The translations under genes were made by a program, and so were the position numbers. From assembly GCF_041381155.1 (NCBI RefSeq), contig NC_091144.1:33412980-33476979 (forward strand): a stretch of DNA of 64,000 nucleotides, in the 5' to 3' direction. The first letter of the stretch is position 1. The number at the start of each line of letters is the position of its first letter. This document shows positions 22,143 through 34,047 of this stretch, piece by piece. This stretch comes from Argopecten irradians. Its lineage: Eukaryota; Mollusca; Bivalvia; Pectinida; Pectinidae. Under the pieces are notes generated by a model. The model made no database searches and was not told where the DNA came from. It saw only the letters and a list, made by a program, of their open reading frames with translations.

Positions 22143-23018
22143 CAATTTTGTTTATTATTGCTAGTCAACGTATATAGCAACAAAACACGCTTCAGTCTCT
22201 GCACATATACAAGCTTTCACAAATTGATGTTTTCTAAAAAAAAACGTTGGGCATGTGGCAAGGGGACCCCTTGTGTCCTCCTTTTGATCATGGTTTTAAT
22301 TTTTAATTAATTTATGTTTAATAAAAGATACTTCATTCTTTATTATTCATACCCATTGATCATGATATTTATTACTTATTTTTTACTAAAAATTGATTTT
22401 CAAGTACAAAAAAATAATCAAATTTTTGGTAGGATAAAAATTGAGCATGTTGAGTTTGGTCGAAATATTTGATATGTTATCGATTATGCCCACATTTTTA
22501 CACCATTTTTAAAATATGCTATATATACATGTTCATAGCTATAATCTTATAGTAGATACCTTTTCAAAAAAATGAAATCCTGGAAAATGGCATTTCATAG
22601 GCTGAAATGTAGCCATATTTTTTTTTTATATATTATTTGTCAGCAACTCAGTCTCAAAAGATACAAATCAATATTATCTATCTTTCTTATGTAGATAAAA
22701 CTATTTCAAATTTAATCAAAAAATATTAAAGAGGCTAACAGAGTTACATTTGATTTTGAAATAAAATATATCTAATCTCAAAATAATACCATCACCACAA
22801 AGCCAATCTTAATACTGACCAATCAGGGAGCATTTATTTCGTCACAATGACAACAATGCATTTAGAAATGTTACTATCTCACTCATCATACCCCATAACC
22901 CATAGGCCACCGATGATCGACCCAGTCCAATCCTCCTTTCTCGAAGCCTTGGCCCTCGAAGACATACGAGACCCTTCCAAACACCACCACCGTGGCATAT
23001 TCAGTTGGGCGCCAATTC
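22143..23018 (-). repeat. LTR-B element internal remnant (copy C) and flank
   Basis: Repeats 20480-20580, then 18370-18720-like sequence, then 19330-19702-like sequence. Next to the LTR on the - strand is TTGGCGCCCAACTG (23002-23015), a primer-site sequence resembling tRNA-Lys-primed elements. No coding sequence. Confidence 0.5.
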
Positions 23019-23547
23019 TGTAGTCACAGGTAAGTGAATACCTTCGTTACCAAAACCAAAACTTTCGCTACTGTCGCTGTTATAAGTTTAAATGACATAT
23101 TATCATCATTAGAATTAATTGGCTCTATCACTGCTAACTCTTTCCCGTGACAATTTACAAGAACGTTAGACCAACTGATAGTGCTAACTGTGGATACAAC
23201 ACTTAACAATAAACATTCCCCATAGTATATACCTGTATACTAATGACAGTCTCAGGAATTTCATCCAACGTTCTGCCCAACCCTCGCCTTTACACTAACC
23301 CTATACACTCAACACCAGAGTATAGACTAATCACAACGAAGAATACCTAACAAGACAACATTGCACGAGAAATTACAGAAAGAACACGTGTATTACAGAT
23401 GACAGTCAAGGACAGATGACACGGAACATCGCACAGGGACTTGACATACTGACAAATAAATACAGTCGAGCACACTTACAGCTATCATACGCCATCTGAG
23501 CCACTTTCAGTCACAATCAAATACAAGTAAACATGTCCCCCGCTACA
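23019..23547 (-). repeat. LTR-B copy C
   Basis: 529 bp on the - strand, from TGTAGCGGGGGACATGTT to CCTGTGACTACA, followed after GAA by the primer-binding site. This gives the clearest LTR boundaries of the family. Confidence 0.75.
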
Positions 23548-24223
23548 CGAACAAGAATATCCGGAATTGTGTCATTACTCGTTATGGTCTTCTTCTTTGA
23601 GTTTCATGACTCCGTCAACAATGAAGATTACGTCAATAAACACCTCAGTTAATAATTCGATCTGGATATGTCGCATTAAATATAAGCTTTTATAAAATAA
23701 GGATCTGGAAAAAGAAAAGAAAAACACATTAAAAGATTGGGTTGCAAAATCTGCCCACGCTCCAATTTTTTTCAAATTTTGCAGTGTTGTGCATTTGGCA
23801 AGGGGACCCCTTGTGTCCTCCTTTTGAACATATTTTTTTTTTAATTTTCTTTATTTTAATTAATTTTCAAGAATAAAAAAAATCAAATTTTTGGCAGGAT
23901 AAAAATTGAGGATGTTGGCTTTGGTCGAAATATTTGATATGTTATCGATTTTGCCCACATTTTTAAACCATTTTAAAAATATGCTATATATACATGTTCA
24001 TAGGAATTATCCTATAGTAGATACCTTTTCGAAAAAATGAAATCCTGGAAAATGGCATTTCATAGGCTGAAATGTAGCCAGAAGAATTTTTAGAGAAAAC
24101 AAAATTTGCCCTAGATGACCGTAAATTCATTTAATCATAGACACCATGATAAAACAACACTTAGTGATAGAATTTTGTAAACTAATATTTATACTGTAAA
24201 TTTAGTACATTCATACTCTCGCA
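23548..24223. repeat. Duplicated flank of LTR-B (copy C)
   Basis: Closely parallels 18151-18874, with scattered substitutions and a deletion near 23850. No gene. Confidence 0.6.
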
Positions 24224-24611
24224 CAATCTGATTAAAATACTGATCCTTATTATCACTACATTTGATATGAGGATCTGACAATATCCCATTAGGGGTCACG
24301 TCAGGATGACCTTTGGAAATGGCCAATCAAATTGGCACTGTCAGAATCTTGACTGGGGACGAACTAGATTGAAAAAGCTGTCCGAATTATTTTCGTGTAC
24401 GTAGTCATCTCGTCCAAAGTGCAAAACAATGCTCAATGTGTATGCTTACTGGGACGAAATGGCGTTAACAATTGACATAGAAATGTGTGCAACATGTATT
24501 TGATCCGGAGTACACGTGGTAAAAAGTCATCCGAACGTGACCCCATATGTGATATTGTCAGATCCTATATTGAACGGAGTGGTTATGAGGATCTGTATTT
24601 CAATCAGATTG
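24224..24611. mobile_element. hAT-like MITE, family M1, second copy
   Basis: Same termini as 18875-19200 and the same left flank (ACTCTCGCA), but the right flank differs (GTAACATTCC). It has about 60 extra internal bases. It was probably copied with the surrounding block and then rearranged on the right. Confidence 0.7.
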
Positions 24612-25355
24612 GTAACATTCCAGGTATGTCGTTTTCTTCTGCTTAATACTGTACGTAATAGCATATACAAGCCTATTGTTTTCACCTAAATATCGCCCTG
24701 ATATAAAACCCGTTTGATCAGAATTCATAAATCACTTGGAATTTCCTTCATGCTATTTGCAATTGACCCAGAAGCAGTATTATATACCGGATTTAGTAGA
24801 GAAATAGGCCGCCAGTTTTGTATGAAGTATTAGTAATGATTCACTGACACGGAGTAACTGAAAGTTGTCCATGTCGGTGAATCATTATGTAAAAAGCCAT
24901 AATTAATTGACCTTACTACAAAAATACCTGTTTCCAAATACATTTAAAACATCAGGTGTGTAACCATCGGATCCAGGGCTCTTGCTTTTTTTCTTTCTTT
25001 TAAGTGTAATGACTGCTTCATTTAAAGTTACTAATACTTCCAGACTTGAAGATTTTATATTATTTAATTTGTACCGCCGTATTGCTTATTTATTATAATG
25101 GAATATTTAAACAAATCTGAAAGTGAAAAAAAAAATATCAAGTGTGATGATGTGATAATAATGGCCTTTTGCTACATTCCAAGACTGTAAAGGATTAGAC
25201 TTATACTTTTTGAGAAAAAAGATTAAATATAGTTTAGCATCCCTAAGTTTCACAGCCGCTGAATCGCACACCCTGAAATGAATCCTGCAACAATTAGGTG
25301 TGTTGAGGTGAACATAGTGGCCTTGAAGGATTGCAAATATAAAGGGTACAATTTC
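24612..25355. other. Anonymous AT-rich DNA
   Basis: No gene recognised. A short imperfect inverted repeat near 24835-24885 (AATGATTCACTGACACGG / CCATGTCGGTGAATCATT) is visible. Confidence 0.45.
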
Positions 25356-25606
25356 CAGTATAATGTGACCGGATGGGGTGTGTTGCTTGGTGTCTTCGGC
25401 GGCATGCTTCAGTGATATAGCACTATAAAAAGGGCAACAGTTCCACTATACAAGAAGACACAACACGAACATACCGCAGTCTCCCAGTACACTCACCTCG
25501 CACAACATACACGCAACACACCGCATACATGGGAGGCCGTCCTTACATGACCATAGCTGTTAATAGGACGTTAATAAACCAAACAAACAAACAAAAACAA
25601 ACAAAC
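25356..25606 (+). mobile_element. SINE R1 fragment (body and tail)
   Basis: Starts CAGTATAATGTGACCGG and ends with an expanded CAAA-type tail. 5'-truncated; no certain target duplication. Confidence 0.75.
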
Positions 25607-25989
25607 GGTCGATGTTTTGAATACTCAATGGGGGTCCAACCTACGTCATCGGAAGTGATATAGGGCCACTGAAACAATGAAAAAACGTCCGCTTCAAGAT
25701 GAAAATCAGCTGAAATTATATCATAAAAACAATGCATTTTTAAATATATCGTGCGTCAAAAACAGTGATAGTTAGAAACCGTATGAAGCTTTTAGATATC
25801 GTGAAACTAGTTCAGATAATGCAAACACTTCAACAAAATATTTCTCATAGCAGGGATATCGGTCTAATTTTATTCACGAAAACGTTATCAATTGTAAATA
25901 ATCAAATTTTACTGTCACAAAACTGTCCCCTTTACTAATATGTAATATATGGCTGTTGAAAGAAGATATTTCATTCATTACATCTGCTA

Positions 25990-26925
25990 GTGGTGACACA
26001 TAAAAGGTACTGAATTAGAAATTAAGAAAGTGATGACGGTCACAGTCCATTTTTCGTTCTTCCCTAAACTTATCTCGTTTTGAATTTCTAAAAATACTTT
26101 ATTAGATGCGTACTTAGACGTTTCCGGTGGAACATAAACACAGCCTAGTAGTAGCGCAGGTGAGTTATTGAAATATCGCATCTCTATCAATTATACAAAT
26201 TCTGATATTGTTTTATGGAACAAAAAACACGGCTTGTATTTATCTTTGAAAAAGATCACTATACCACCGGACTTAATTTACATTAGCTCTATTCTTAACC
26301 ACATAATAATAACCAAATAGTAATTCAATGACGCCAAGATCACAAGTCTTAGTTTCGGCTAATATGATAATGTCAGGAGATGTAATAATATCAGTAGATT
26401 AGGAAGTACAAAAATGTAATAGTTTCAATCGTACACCACAAACATTAACAACAGTTGCTATCAGTTCGGTATTGATGGATCTCTTGTTGATCGGTCCTAG
26501 GGTCGGTTCCTCTAATCCGCGGGTAGGACCGCAGCGTGTGGATATCCCGGCTCCGGCGCCGTGTGTGGTGTTCCTGTGTCGTAGTTCATCACCGACTTAA
26601 CTCCACGATGCTTGTGCTCCTTCATTATAGGATATAGGGCATCTCGCCTGCGCGCGATTTTAAAGGGAAACTGCTGGGACACATAAAACTGTCGTTATAT
26701 AGGGACTGTCATCAGGACGCTGTCTGTGTAGCACGTGAATCTAGTCACTATTCTCCTTGATTTGCCGTCGTCCCTCTTCCTCAGACGATGTGCATTTTGG
26801 AAAGATATGGATTCCGCATCCCCCACACCGAATTCATTACTTATAAAGCCTCTGAGGACTTGCTCCGTGTTTTCGTTGATCGGGTTGTCGGCAGTACACT
26901 CAATTCCATTTAACATTGTAAACAT
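25990..26925 (-). pseudogene. LINE remnant (ORF1 and endonuclease pieces)
   Basis: The - strand piece 26695-26925 resembles the RNA-binding domain of LINE ORF1 proteins (AHRLRKRDDGKSRRIVTRF). Further down the same strand, near 26330-26400, short frames contain ILAETKTCDL, like an apurinic endonuclease, and 26050-26190 contains LLLGCVYVPPE, another endonuclease motif. Many stops and frameshifts. Order and strand fit one dead LINE; no RT domain was recognised. Confidence 0.6.
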
Positions 26926-27118
26926 TTATGGAAGCAATTACAATTTAACCTTTGGCATTGTCCTTTGAAATAATACTCATAGTTATATGTGAAAAAAATA
27001 ATGTCACGTAGGCATATCAGATGAAAAATACAGTAATAAATACATCAATAAAAACTCCAGATAAATGCAATAATGTACTCACATGTTGAACTTTAGGTAA
27101 TTTCATCTTACTTTTTTA

Positions 27119-27238
27119 TACCGCAGTCCCCCAAAACATGCAGCTCGCACAACATACACGTAACACACTGCATACATGGGAGGCCGTCCTTACATTACCA
27201 TAGCTGTTAATAGGACGTTAGTTAATCAATCAAACAAT
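27119..27238 (+). mobile_element. SINE R1 3' fragment
   Basis: The last ~120 bases of the family (CGCAGTCCCCCAAAACATG to the CAAA-type tail). No target duplication found. Confidence 0.7.
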
Positions 27239-27500
27239 AAGCAAAGGGAGACAAATTTTAATGAATTTCTTCTACCCAATTAGGTATCGCCTATTTCCAA
27301 TAACTAGCAAAACAACACAGTATTTATAAACTTACACATTCGTTATTTCCCCATAAAATGTACAAGTATAATTGTTCTTGCCATTATTTCAAAGTATTTT
27401 TTTCTTTTTCACTACAGGACTCAGGAGGAAGGCATTCTAAGAATAATTCTTATCTGAAAACAAAATACATATTTATATACAAGTTCTTTTCATCACTAGT

Positions 27501-27790
27501 AGGCCCTGCAGGTAAGGCGTTAGAATTGTACCTGCTGCCCCTATTGCATGATCGTAAAAGGCGACTAAATTTAGGATCTTATCTTTTCTCTTCTTCCTAA
27601 CTAACTTAATCTTTCCTAATGCCGAGACACACTAAAGTCTATAAAAGTGGTAGTTTCTGCTCCTGCTTAGCGTTCAGCATACAGGTTCGCCCGTTGTCAG
27701 TATTTGACCGGGTGGGGTGTGTTGCTTGGTGTCTTCGGCGGCATGCTTCAGTGATATAGCACTACAAAAAGGGTAACAATTCCACTATGC
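27501..27790 (+). mobile_element. SINE R1 5' fragment with internal deletion
   Basis: Starts GGCCCTGCAGGTAAGGCG, lacks the region around the B box, and ends in the body at CAATTCCACTATGC. The tail is missing. Confidence 0.7.
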
Positions 27791-28075
27791 ATTAAAATAC
27801 ACTATGAGTAATAGTTACTAAAAAAAATACAAACAATACTAATTTTCAATTTACATATATAATTTCATATGATGTGGGAAGCAACATATGGAGGGAAAGC
27901 ATCACTAGGTGTAGAGAACATGTGTATCCATCCACCATCTGACTTACTAATACAAGAGTGAAAGTAAACATGCATGTTGTAATTATTTAGTCAGTGCACA
28001 GTTAAAATGAGAGGTTGGGATCCTTTCCTCTTCATCACTAGTAGTCAGTGCTGGGTTTAGAGTGGATTGTGATAT
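27791..28075. other. Anonymous DNA
   Basis: No gene or repeat recognised. Confidence 0.4.
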
Positions 28076-28800
28076 TCATGCTCTTCTAACATTGAAGAAT
28101 TCATTCTCATATGCCATTACTCTTCCTGTCCATATAGTGTTCTCTCTATTTTCATCGGTCCAAGTGTGGCTGATGGTCTTTCCCACCATGTGATCTGCAA
28201 AGTGGTTGGTACAGAGTCTTATTTTATCGCTTTGCAAAATGGTGGTCATATTATGAATTAGTTGGGATTCACCAAAGACTTTTCCTTTCACACTAAATTG
28301 GAGTGCTTTTGGTTAGGCTCCATCTCTAAGATTTTTTTAAACATTGACAACTGTTTCTTTAGAAGGGCAAACTTTTCCTATTTCGAGGAGATATCCTTCA
28401 GGCTTTCTTGGATTTTTTGTTCAGAGTCCCACACACCATAGTATTCAAGATCTTCAATGAACTGTTCTTTGTCATTTTCTTCTTTCTTTCGTTTCTTAAC
28501 CAAAGTCTATTCTCTGTCTTCAATGATATTTAGTTGCTCATTCCTTAATTGTTCTTTGCGTTCTTTTCCCACCGTCTTTAACTGATGCTTGTTCCTCCGG
28601 GCCTCCAGTATTACTTTCTTTCTCTTTTCATTTGGAAAGTCTTCTAGCCACTCTGCAATGTGATTGTTTGTATACATGATAGAGCTTTCCAAGCTTACAG
28701 TTGATATGTTTGGACCAGATTTCAATTTGTTATCAAGTTTTCCCATCAGTCTATCAACTGTAATGTTGTTTGGAGGACATGTAGAGCTAGTGTGTAACAT
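28076..28800 (-). pseudogene. Unrecognised decayed coding region (coiled-coil protein)
   Basis: On the - strand from 28800 a 97-codon frame contains NHIAEWLEDFPNEKRKKVI and a Lys/Glu-rich coiled-coil stretch, then a stop. The coding character continues in the same direction with DKEQFIEDLEYYGVWDSEQ near 28440, and ends with 28076-28291, which contains GKTISHTWTDENRENTIWTG (a small beta-barrel-like pattern). At least three stops or frameshifts interrupt it. It may be a processed or decayed copy of a host or transposon-borne gene; I do not recognise the family. No intron signals were seen. Confidence 0.4.
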
Positions 28801-29040
28801 TGTTAGTGATGGAGTGTTGAATTTGCTTTAAAAGTCTGTTGATGATTTGCGGACTGGTTTCCGTGCATTGTGGTGGTGCCTATCCTCTTTAACGGGGATG
28901 GGCGCGTTTCGCTATTGGTGATAATTGGGTACATGCGAATGGTTAGGTGCATAGTTGTTAGTTGTTTTGTCTACGTTTTCTATCGGCATAACACATCTCA
29001 GGCAAATGCCATATTTGTGACAATGATGACCCAAGGTTTA

Positions 29041-30000
29041 GCAGGCGGGACAAAAATTTCTAATTGGGCAAGACTTACCACATCCCTGGCAGTGCCTTCC
29101 GTTCTGTGTTTGCTGTTGGTAGGGTGGTTCGACTGGGGGCGCTGGAAAGGGCTGTTGTATCTGCTGTGGCTGCATGGCGTACTGTGGTACTGGAGCTGGT
29201 ACAGGAGGCTGAGGGTGTTGATTATAAATTGGTGAATAATTCCACCTTCTCCTGTTCTGTTGATGTTTTCTGTTTGGATTGGTTTGGTATTCCACTGAAT
29301 TCGCTGTTTCCTTTTGTTTTGCCTGATTAGATTTAATGTCTTGAAGTTCAAGCACTAGCTTTGTCAGTGTGTCTGATATAGCAGCCACAGTATTGTTCGC
29401 CTCATCCGCGCACTGCAGTTCAAGTTTAGATAACTCCACACTATATCGAATTTCAATAAATGTTTTCGGGTCCTTTCCCAACACTTTTTCTCTGATTTTC
29501 AGAAGAAGACCCTGGACAACAATCAGCGCGTTCAATATAATTGTCCACGCACACGTCATCCTTTTGCTTTATAGACATGAATGCCATACTGATAGCTTTT
29601 GTTTTGAATCGTTCGAGGAATGCTACCTTGAACAGTTTCATGTCTTTGCGAACGTCTTCCGTTAGACCTTTGATCCATTAGGCTGGACTACCCTTGAATA
29701 TACACATGAGGGCACTAATCACTTTTGCATCGTTATACCCATAAAAGTCTTGCCAAGACTCTAATAATCTAAACCACATTTCAGGATCAGATCCTGTAAA
29801 TGTTTCTAGTGTCACGCCGGAAGCACTCATATTCATTTGACAAGGTTGCGTGTCTAATCGGCGTTGTTCGTCACTTAATCTTTGGCACTCTAGTTCTTGA
29901 TCTAACGTTTCGCGCTGTAACTGTTGGCGCTGATCCTCCTCCTGTATTTGAACCAGTTGACGTTGATTTTCTACGTCTTATCTTTTCTGAACAGCCATTT
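29041..30000 (-). pseudogene. Gag remnant of an LTR retroelement
   Basis: The - strand begins near 30000 with a Gln/Glu-rich coiled-coil stretch, then gag-like sequence around 29840-29780 (TFTGSDPEMWFRLLESWQ), a stop near 29680, FKVAFLERFKTKAISMAFM (29453-29641), a frameshift, then 29038-29559 with a Pro/Gln-rich region and a terminal Cys cluster CQGCGKSCPIRNFCPAC. This order matches a Ty3-type gag with an unusual, non-CCHC Cys motif. No pol follows. Smaller ORFs in this interval on both strands are shadows. Confidence 0.6.
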
Positions 30001-30672
30001 ATTGGTCTCAAGGTATAACCGTCTTTGTAATTTTACGGTTGATTTGGTTTTCTGTGTCCCGTCATTCGGAATCTTTTGGCTTCTCCATCGATTTTATGTA
30101 GTTTTTTTGTAGTTTGTTTTGTTGTTTTCCGGTTGTAGTTGGTCTGTTTAGCTTTAGTTGGTTATGTAAAAATAGGTAAGTCATTCAGAGTTTATTTGTT
30201 AATCATGTTTCATAAACATATAATCGAAATTAATAAATCATAATTTACATTGTAGTAGTTCGAATACAAGTTATTTTCTAAATAATGAACTGATTACAAT
30301 ATTGAAGAAACAATTCTTTTGTTTTGGGAAAATACTCATAAAATGGGGGGAAATTTTTTACGGTAGAGTACATAATATACGCTTTGCGTGAAAGGAGCTG
30401 ACGGGAATATAAACAAGAGTAAAATCTTAATCAAAAGTAATTCAATGAATTGACCAACTACAGATTATAGTAAAAAGAAGGTAATTTCTTAATTTTCTTA
30501 ATATGAAATAATCAAAGCAATAACAATGAGCATGTAAAGGACATTACTTCCGAAGATGACAACATCACTGATGCTCTTAATTATGACAAAGTGCAGAAAG
30601 ATTTATGAGTAAATATGTTAATTCTAAAGACAATAACCTAGTTAAATGTATGGCTAACGATTTCATGACTAC
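30001..30672. other. Anonymous AT-rich DNA
   Basis: No gene or repeat recognised. Confidence 0.4.
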
Positions 30673-30962
30673 TTTTTTGTTTGATTAATTAACGGCCTAT
30701 TAACAGCTATGGTCATGTAAGGACGGCCTCCCACGTATGCGGTGTGTTGCGTGCATGTGTTGTGAAGTGCATATTTTGGGAGACTGCGGTATATTCATGT
30801 TGTGTCTTCTTGTATAGTGTAACTGTTGCCCTTTTTATAGTGCTATATCACTGAAGCATGCCGCCGAAGACACCAAGCAACATACCCCACCCGGTCACAT
30901 TATACTGACAACGGGGAAACCAGTCGTCCCACTCCCTGTATGCTGAGCGCTACGCAGGAGCA
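30673..30962 (-). mobile_element. SINE R1, - strand, 5'-truncated
   Basis: On the + strand it runs from a short TTTG tail through the body to GCTACGCAGGAGC. Head absent; no certain target duplication. Confidence 0.75.
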
Positions 30963-31437
30963 TTTTGCACTAAAAAATCCTGAAACTCTAATGATTTTAC
31001 CTATTCATTATCAAAATTAATATTTTGAACCTGAATCCCAATCTGAGTTTCCAAATGCTTACCATGGTTATTTAGGAATAATTACCTGTCAGAAAACATT
31101 TTTACTTTTGAAATTCATTATTAGCCAGCCAATCAGCCGCCAGGTTAAAATTCTATCCTTGGCTCAATCTTGTATGCACAGGGGCCATTTCGAAGGCCAA
31201 TTTTTCATTTAATTGGTTGCTCCTTGAACGAAGTGGTTATAATGATTTTAATCAGAATGGCCATTGCGTTACTGGTATGCAATGTCACAGGAAACGAAAT
31301 TTCATCAATCCTTTCTGAATTATGAAGAGACCTGGAACCTGATAAAGACATGGTCAGTATAGGCTTACACAACACTAAAACACGCTTATAATGAAAACTT
31401 TCAACGAATTTATCGTTCATATTTCTGTTCTGTTTAT
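30963..31437. other. AT-rich DNA with an M1 MITE end
   Basis: 31205-31252 resembles the right end of the M1 MITE (TTGAACGAAGTGGTTATAATG...TTTTAATCAGAATGG). No gene. Confidence 0.45.
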
Positions 31438-31825
31438 ACCAATCTGATTAAACTATTATCACTACGTTTGATAAGAGGATCTGACAACATCCCATAAAGG
31501 GTCATGTTCGGATGACCTTTTACCACGTGTACTTCGATCAGATCAAATACATTTTCTACATATTGCTATGTCAATTGATAACGCCATTTCGTCCCAGTAT
31601 ACATATACATTTAGCTTTGTTGTGTACTTTGGGCGAGATGACTACATACACGAAAATAATTCGGATTGCTTTTCTTAACTATTTCGTCCCCAGTCAAGAT
31701 TTTGGCAGTGCCATTGTGATTGGCCATTTTTCAACATAGGTCATCTTCACGTGACCTCTAATGGGATTTTGTCAGGTGCTCGTATCAAACGTAGTGATAA
31801 TAAATATCTGTATTTTAATCCGATT
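31438..31825. mobile_element. hAT-like MITE, family M1, third copy
   Basis: Inverted ends AATCTGATTAAAC...TTTTAATCCGATT, with CTGTTTAT at 31430-31437 and 31826-31833 as a perfect 8-bp direct repeat. It has the same subterminal GAGGATCTGACAACATCCC block as the other copies. Confidence 0.7.
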
Positions 31826-31833
31826 CTGTTTAT

Positions 31834-33929
31834 TATTGACGCTACTTTTGAAAATTATTGTACAGAAAAAGAAACGAAATGCATTAAAGTTTATATTATA
31901 TTCATAGTTATTGTATTAATATGCACTTACTTTCATTCCTATCTATTTTCATCAAAGATATGTTTAAAATGTGTGTATAACAAAGTGGTTCGCAAAGGTT
32001 TTTATAACCATGTTTTACTGTTAATCAAAGTTAATTAAATTGTCAATCTCTTAGTCCATGGGAGTTGTGTTCTGCACAATATCCACATTATACATCTGGT
32101 GTATTAGGGTATTTCATATAAGTATTTCTAGAAATTCTCATTACAAATTTATGTAGTCAAGTCTGGAAAGAAACTTATAATAACGAACATAACTATTAAT
32201 CAAAGTTAACCTTAAGTTACGGGTCATGTGCATAATTATTTAACGAGTCGAGTTTTAAAAGAAAAATAACTGATTAATACAAAACACTACTAACTCAAGT
32301 GCATGTCATCTATAGAGTAAAGTCTCAGAACAACTTGTAGCATACAACAACTACAAATCTATATATTTACACTTGCTAGGCTTGGTCACTATACGCAGAT
32401 ACTAGCCGATTTTGTTTACCATAACTGCATGGTAACATTGAACTTTGAACTTGCGTATGAAAATGTTCTATGCAACGTAAAGGGGCTACTTTTTTAAAGA
32501 AACACATGGCTTTGTTTACATTGTGACGCAACATTACGTGTATATTGTTGTTTTTCATAGAAATTTGGAAAAATATGAACAATACATATATGTTTTATAT
32601 TTATACATGATACAAACATTTTTTAAATTAACAATTGTATAAAGAAACGGGGAAAATATCCCGACCGGGGCGACGTGCAGTGCTTTCACTTTTGTTAAAA
32701 ATGATGGATGTCAAATGTAAACATTACCTCTGTGTCTGTGTTCGTCCTACGATCAAGTCTTTGGGGTGGACGGGCGTGGGACCCTCTGACAGAGGTCAGT
32801 TATAAACATATCCTCTTGTCTCTGTTCTTTGAGAATTTAATCGTGTGTATTATAAAACATGCACCGCTAGTAATCCACGTGTTGACGCGTCAACACAGTT
32901 ACATTGTATCCATCCAACACAAGTGAAGTTATTCAATCTATCGATGGCGATGGATCTAAGCGTAGAATATATAATCACATGGCTCCCAAGGATGTAATAT
33001 CGTCAAGTCAGACGACAATCTCAAACACATTGAGCTACTTGAAAACCGGTTTTTGACAACTTTGGTAAACTCCAGTGTGTAAGCGTGCGTCAGCTTCGCC
33101 TCGCTGCACAACGGTCACCGAGTTCACACATGTGGCCGAGTACAAATACTTTATGTTATTACGCTATATATTAACTTTTAGCAAAATTGAATATATATTT
33201 AAAAATCTGATCTGATTAAATAAAATTATCTCATAAATTTACTTTGTTTGTCATGTTTATTTAACACTAAAATATTGAACTTTTTTGTCGTCGCGGATGA
33301 ATAATTCTGTCTTACGTGAAGCGTCATAATTCGCTGTTCAATTGAGAAAGCTCCTCCCACTTTTGACCGACTTTTATTGAATAATTACGTCACTTTCAAA
33401 TGACAATTTTATTGCATAAAGTATAAATAAAAAGTCGTGTGCACAACGGTCACCGAGTTAATTCAAGTCATGTTAACTTCAGGTAAGATATGGAAGCCTA
33501 TTGAGTCCGAGAACCTGTCATTTACTCATGCAGTCTCTGACCACTACCTTTTTGATATCACTTCCCCAACCATGCTGTTTACCAAAGCATACTGTATATC
33601 ACTATCTTCTTCATCATTTCATTTATATCCATTGTTATTGGATAAATATTAATAAAATTTTCAAAATACATAATTTTTATGTTATATAGAACTATACTTA
33701 CATTCACTTGTCACTTCTACTGTATAAACTAACCAAGACAGAGTGAAGGATATGTTGGCATAACTGACACCCAAACGTGACAATTATGACGTCACTAATG
33801 TTGACGTGAACTGATCTCCGTCAAAATGGCTGTTCCATCTTGTGGATTAAATGGTCGTTGATAAACAGTTTTCTTGGTCTAGCTTACACAATGTTAATGT
33901 AGAGACCCTAAAATGAGTTGATAATGTAA
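31834..33929. other. Long stretch without a recognised gene
   Basis: AT-rich. TGCACAACGGTCACCGAGTT occurs at 33105 and 33440, a short dispersed direct repeat. ORFs of 60-72 codons show no motif. Confidence 0.45.
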
Positions 33930-34047
33930 ATATAAGCATTAAATTATCTTCCTATGGCATCTATGGTCTATATAGATGCCAGAGCTTTGCAGACAATCAT
34001 CTCATAATGCGCTAGGAAGATAGTTTAATGCTTAAATATTTATATAT
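33930..34047. mobile_element. Short inverted-repeat element (MITE-like)
   Basis: AATATAAGCATTAAATTATCTTCCTA on the left pairs with TAGGAAGATAGTTTAATGCTTAAATATT on the right around an ~60-bp centre. No target duplication established. Confidence 0.6.
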
